This document shows, one piece after another, positions 62,263 to 64,000 of a stretch of 64,000 bases of DNA. A program made the position numbers and the translations under genes. A model generated the notes under the pieces. The model had not been told where the DNA came from and made no database searches. It saw only the letters and a program-made list of their open reading frames with translations. The DNA comes from Streptomyces sp. RKAG293. Lineage in GTDB: Bacteria > Actinomycetota > Actinomycetes > Streptomycetales > Streptomycetaceae. Every line of letters begins with the position of its first letter. Positions within the stretch are counted from its first letter, which is position 1. The stretch is taken from contig NZ_JAJOZB010000001.1 in NCBI RefSeq assembly GCF_023701745.1, positions 620,001-684,000 of the forward strand. Reading direction: 5' to 3'.

Positions 62263-62284
62263 TGCTCATGTGGGAGACGAGGAT

Positions 62285-62449
62285 GTGAAGCAGTTCAACG
62301 TGTACCTGCCCATCGGGTTGATCAAGCAGGTCAAGCACCGCGCCATCGAGTCGGAGCTGTCGCTGTCGGCGCTGGTCGCCGAGGCGCTGCGCGCCTACCT
62401 CGATGGCACACACCCGGAGCAAGAGCGACCGTCCGACAAGGAGAGCTGA
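62285..62449 (+). CDS. Ribbon-helix-helix (CopG-like) regulator, 54 residues
   Basis: The N-terminal [20 protein letters not shown] ribbon strand followed by [17 protein letters not shown] is a textbook RHH fold, which dimerises and binds short palindromes. Start: GTG 62285 with GGGAGACGAGG upstream (an in-frame GTG at 62270 would add five residues). The paired TGCTAGCA sites are its likely operator. It lies 1 bp before the VOC gene (stop 62449, next ATG 62451), forming an operon with it. Confidence 0.85.
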   Translation: MKQFNVYLPIGLIKQVKHRAIESELSLSALVAEALRAYLDGTHPEQERPSDKES

Positions 62450-62450
62450 C

Positions 62451-62795
62451 ATGACGACCGAAGGCATCGAGGCCGTGTTCATCGAGACCCACAACTGGGG
62501 CAGGTCGGCGAAGTTCTTCCAGGGACTGGGCTACGAGCTGGACTTCGAGACGGATCACAACTCCGGCCAGCTGCGCAACGGCGACGGCCCCTACCTGTTC
62601 ATCGCCGAGGTCCCGCAGGACAAGGAGCCCGAGGTGCGGCTCGTGCTGAAGGTGCCCGACGCGGATGCGTTCCACCCCGCCCCCGGCGTCGAGGTGGTCA
62701 CCCCGTTCGAGGACACGCACTTCGGGACCAGGGAGATGACCGTCCGCGACCCCGACGGGCGCCTGTGGAGCCTCCAGGCCCCGGCGCAGCGGTGA
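62451..62795 (+). CDS. VOC/glyoxalase-fold protein
   Basis: This 114-residue protein has two beta-alpha-beta-beta-beta halves with IETHNWGRSAKFFQGLGYELDFE at the start and FGTREMTVRDPDGRLWSLQ at the end, the last two elements typical of glyoxalase/bleomycin-resistance fold proteins. The His/Glu metal ligands are not all identifiable. AAGGAG precedes ATG 62451. An RHH-VOC arrangement is common and suggests a small detoxification or binding protein controlled by its own regulator. Confidence 0.9.
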   Translation: MTTEGIEAVFIETHNWGRSAKFFQGLGYELDFETDHNSGQLRNGDGPYLFIAEVPQDKEPEVRLVLKVPDADAFHPAPGVEVVTPFEDTHFGTREMTVRDPDGRLWSLQAPAQR

Positions 62796-62822
62796 GCACG
62801 GGACACGGAGCGGGAGTGCGTC

Positions 62823-63680
62823 ATGGCTGACGAGGAGACGGCGGCGCCGGACAACACGGCGGTACGGGTGGCCTTGTGGCGTGCGCTGCACGTCCAGGTC
62901 GATCCGCCGCCCCATGTGCTGGAGGACGAGATCGGCTTGCGGTTGGCCGCCCCCGGAGACGAGTGGCGCCGCCGCGGGGACATGGACGCCGGCGCGACCG
63001 GTTGGTTCCGGGCGTCGATCGTGGCCCGGGCCCGCTTCATCGAGGATCTGGTCGTCGAGCAGGCCGGTAAGGGCGTCGGCCAGTACATCGTCCTGGGGGC
63101 CGGCCTGGACACCTTCGCCCAGCGCAGGCCGGAGATCGCCTCCCGCTTGCGGGTGTTCGAGGTCGACCGGCCCGGACCCCAGGCCTGGAAGCGCCGGCGG
63201 CTGACCGAGCTCGGCTTCGGCGTCCCGGACTGGCTGCGACTCGTGCCGGTCGACTTCGAGGCGGGCGGGTCGTGGTGGGAGCAACTGACGGCGGCCGGAT
63301 TCGACGCCGACCAGCCGGCCGTCGTGGCCTCCACCGGTGTCGCCCTGTACCTGACCAAGGAGGCGAACGCGGCCACGCTGCGCCGGCTCGCCTCGCTGGC
63401 CCCCGGCTCCACGCTGGCCATGACGTTCCAGCTGCCGCCGGAGCTCCTCGCCGAGGAGAACCGCCCCGGACTCCAGGTTGCGGAGAAGGGGGCCAGAGCG
63501 GCCGGGACGCCGTTCGTCAGTTTCTACGCGCCGCAGGAAATGCTGGCGCTGGCGCAGGAGTCCGGCTTCGCCGAAGCCCGGCACGTGTCGGCGTCCCAGC
63601 TCAACGAGCGGTACTTCGCGGGCCGGGAGGACGGCCTGCACACGTCGAGCGGGGAGGAGCTGTTGGTGGCGACCACCTGA
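62823..63680 (+). CDS. SAM-dependent methyltransferase, leucine-carboxyl-methyltransferase-like family
   Basis: This 285-residue protein has YIVLGAGLDTFAQRRPE (motif I of the PPM/LCM family) and a VFEVDRPGPQAWKRRRL acidic motif II. VASTGVALYLTKEANAATLRRLASLAPGSTLAMTF is the family's characteristic LCM strand-helix. Such enzymes methylate carboxyl or hydroxyl groups of small molecules or peptides in Streptomyces. It follows the VOC gene by 27 bp and is probably in the same operon. Confidence 0.9.
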   Translation: MADEETAAPDNTAVRVALWRALHVQVDPPPHVLEDEIGLRLAAPGDEWRRRGDMDAGATGWFRASIVARARFIEDLVVEQAGKGVGQYIVLGAGLDTFAQRRPEIASRLRVFEVDRPGPQAWKRRRLTELGFGVPDWLRLVPVDFEAGGSWWEQLTAAGFDADQPAVVASTGVALYLTKEANAATLRRLASLAPGSTLAMTFQLPPELLAEENRPGLQVAEKGARAAGTPFVSFYAPQEMLALAQESGFAEARHVSASQLNERYFAGREDGLHTSSGEELLVATT

Positions 63681-63699
63681 CGTATCCATGCCGGTGCAC

Positions 63700-64000
63700 T
63701 CAGGCGGTCCGGGCCGCGACCCGGCCGGTCTTCACCGCCTGCACCAGGGCCTGGTGGTCACGTTCGTTCTGGTCGGCGTAGCTCTCGGCGAACCGGGCCA
63801 GTGCCTTGTCGAAGGCGTCGCCGGAGCCCAGATAGGCGGCGATCCCGACCCGGTCCCCGGACCGGGCGTGCGCCCGGGCCAGGGTCGCCCCGCACAGCTG
63901 ACCGAACATCCCCAGCCCTTCGGGCAGCATGACGCCGGGTTCGATGACGCCCTTCCAGTCGCGCAGCTGGCGGAGGTAGAAGTCGCGGGTCCGGCCGTCG
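63700..64000 (-). CDS. DUF2252 protein (C-terminal part; 5' end outside window)
   Basis: About 100 C-terminal residues are visible. DFYLRQLRDWKG, GATLARAHARSGDRVGIAAYLG and FAESYADQNERDHQALVQAV are the conserved DUF2252 C-terminal sequence. Related proteins have a kinase-like fold; no role is established for this family in Streptomyces. It is convergent with the methyltransferase, with a 19-bp gap. Confidence 0.9.
   Translation of the reverse strand, partial: DGRTRDFYLRQLRDWKGVIEPGVMLPEGLGMFGQLCGATLARAHARSGDRVGIAAYLGSGDAFDKALARFAESYADQNERDHQALVQAVKTGRVAARTA

Overview
This is a GC-rich (roughly 70 percent) actinobacterial window, almost certainly from a Streptomyces chromosome. Codon use is strongly GC-biased at third positions, GTG starts and 4-bp ATGA/GTGA stop-start overlaps are common, and argG, the DUF2252, DUF4232 and DUF7144 proteins and the RsbU-type phosphatase/kinase module are typical of the genus. 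About 62 protein genes are supported, two of them apparently frameshifted and one a gene remnant. No rRNA, tRNA, CRISPR array, insertion sequence or phage module was seen.

Layout. 0-4.7 kb: a proteolysis-flavoured island with a caspase-fold protease joined to a transmembrane segment and a solute-binding-like domain, its small EACC1-type partner, a divergent protealysin-like M4 metallopeptidase and a membrane protein. 4.7-11.7 kb: an SRPBCC/ArsR pair behind two TGCAA-N8-TTGCA operators, a degenerate inositol-monophosphatase-like gene, an esterase remnant, a stand-alone cytochrome b (QcrB-like), and a coupled trio (HemK2-type methyltransferase, CDGSH Fe-S protein, haem-oxygenase-fold iron enzyme). 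11.7-15.5 kb: a coupled signalling module (receiver-PP2C phosphatase, CHASE3/HAMP histidine kinase, Rcp1-type receiver). 15.6-19.7 kb: MFS/AraC divergent pair and TetR plus a Tet(X)-like flavoprotein, both with perfect 20-bp palindromes. 20-23.3 kb: an XRE regulator facing a coupled ImmA/IrrE-like peptidase, polytopic membrane protein and NUDIX gene.

23.5-40.8 kb is the metabolic centre: two divergent operons sharing a control region with two TTAG-type palindromes (about 32.33-32.40 kb). The leftward operon encodes a NuoF-like flavoprotein, a 3Fe-4S ferredoxin, an ADP-forming acyl-CoA synthetase, two paralogous acyl-CoA dehydrogenases and a 3-hydroxyacyl-CoA dehydrogenase, with a TetR gene at the far end. 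The rightward operon encodes a Rieske oxygenase of the quaternary-amine type, a complete polyamine-type ABC importer, an FAD amine oxidase and an aldehyde dehydrogenase. Together they read as uptake and oxidation of a (possibly N-methylated) amine to an acid, CoA activation and beta-oxidation. The spacers of the leftward operon are filled with different short tandem repeats.

41-53 kb: a 607-residue membrane protein of glycosyltransferase-C appearance, an SDR, a rifampicin monooxygenase preceded by a rifamycin-associated element (RAE), an Lrp regulator divergent from a DHA2 exporter, a methyltransferase, an SRPBCC protein, a secreted beta-propeller, an XRE regulator, and a CopD-family protein behind an iron box. 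53-64 kb: NlpC/P60-like and DUF4232 lipoprotein genes, a frameshifted SnoaL-like gene, an MDR reductase/TetR pair, an AlkZ-like glycosylase, argG with ARG-box-like sites, a second DHA2 exporter, a small RHH regulator/glyoxalase-fold/methyltransferase operon with paired TGCTAGCA operators, and the 3' end of a DUF2252 gene.

Best candidates for an undescribed system are the caspase-EACC1-M4 island, the methyltransferase/CDGSH/iron-oxidase trio, the XRE/ImmA/membrane/NUDIX cassette, and the two-operon amine regulon. All functional calls come from reading motifs by eye and from remembered family knowledge; no database search was possible.
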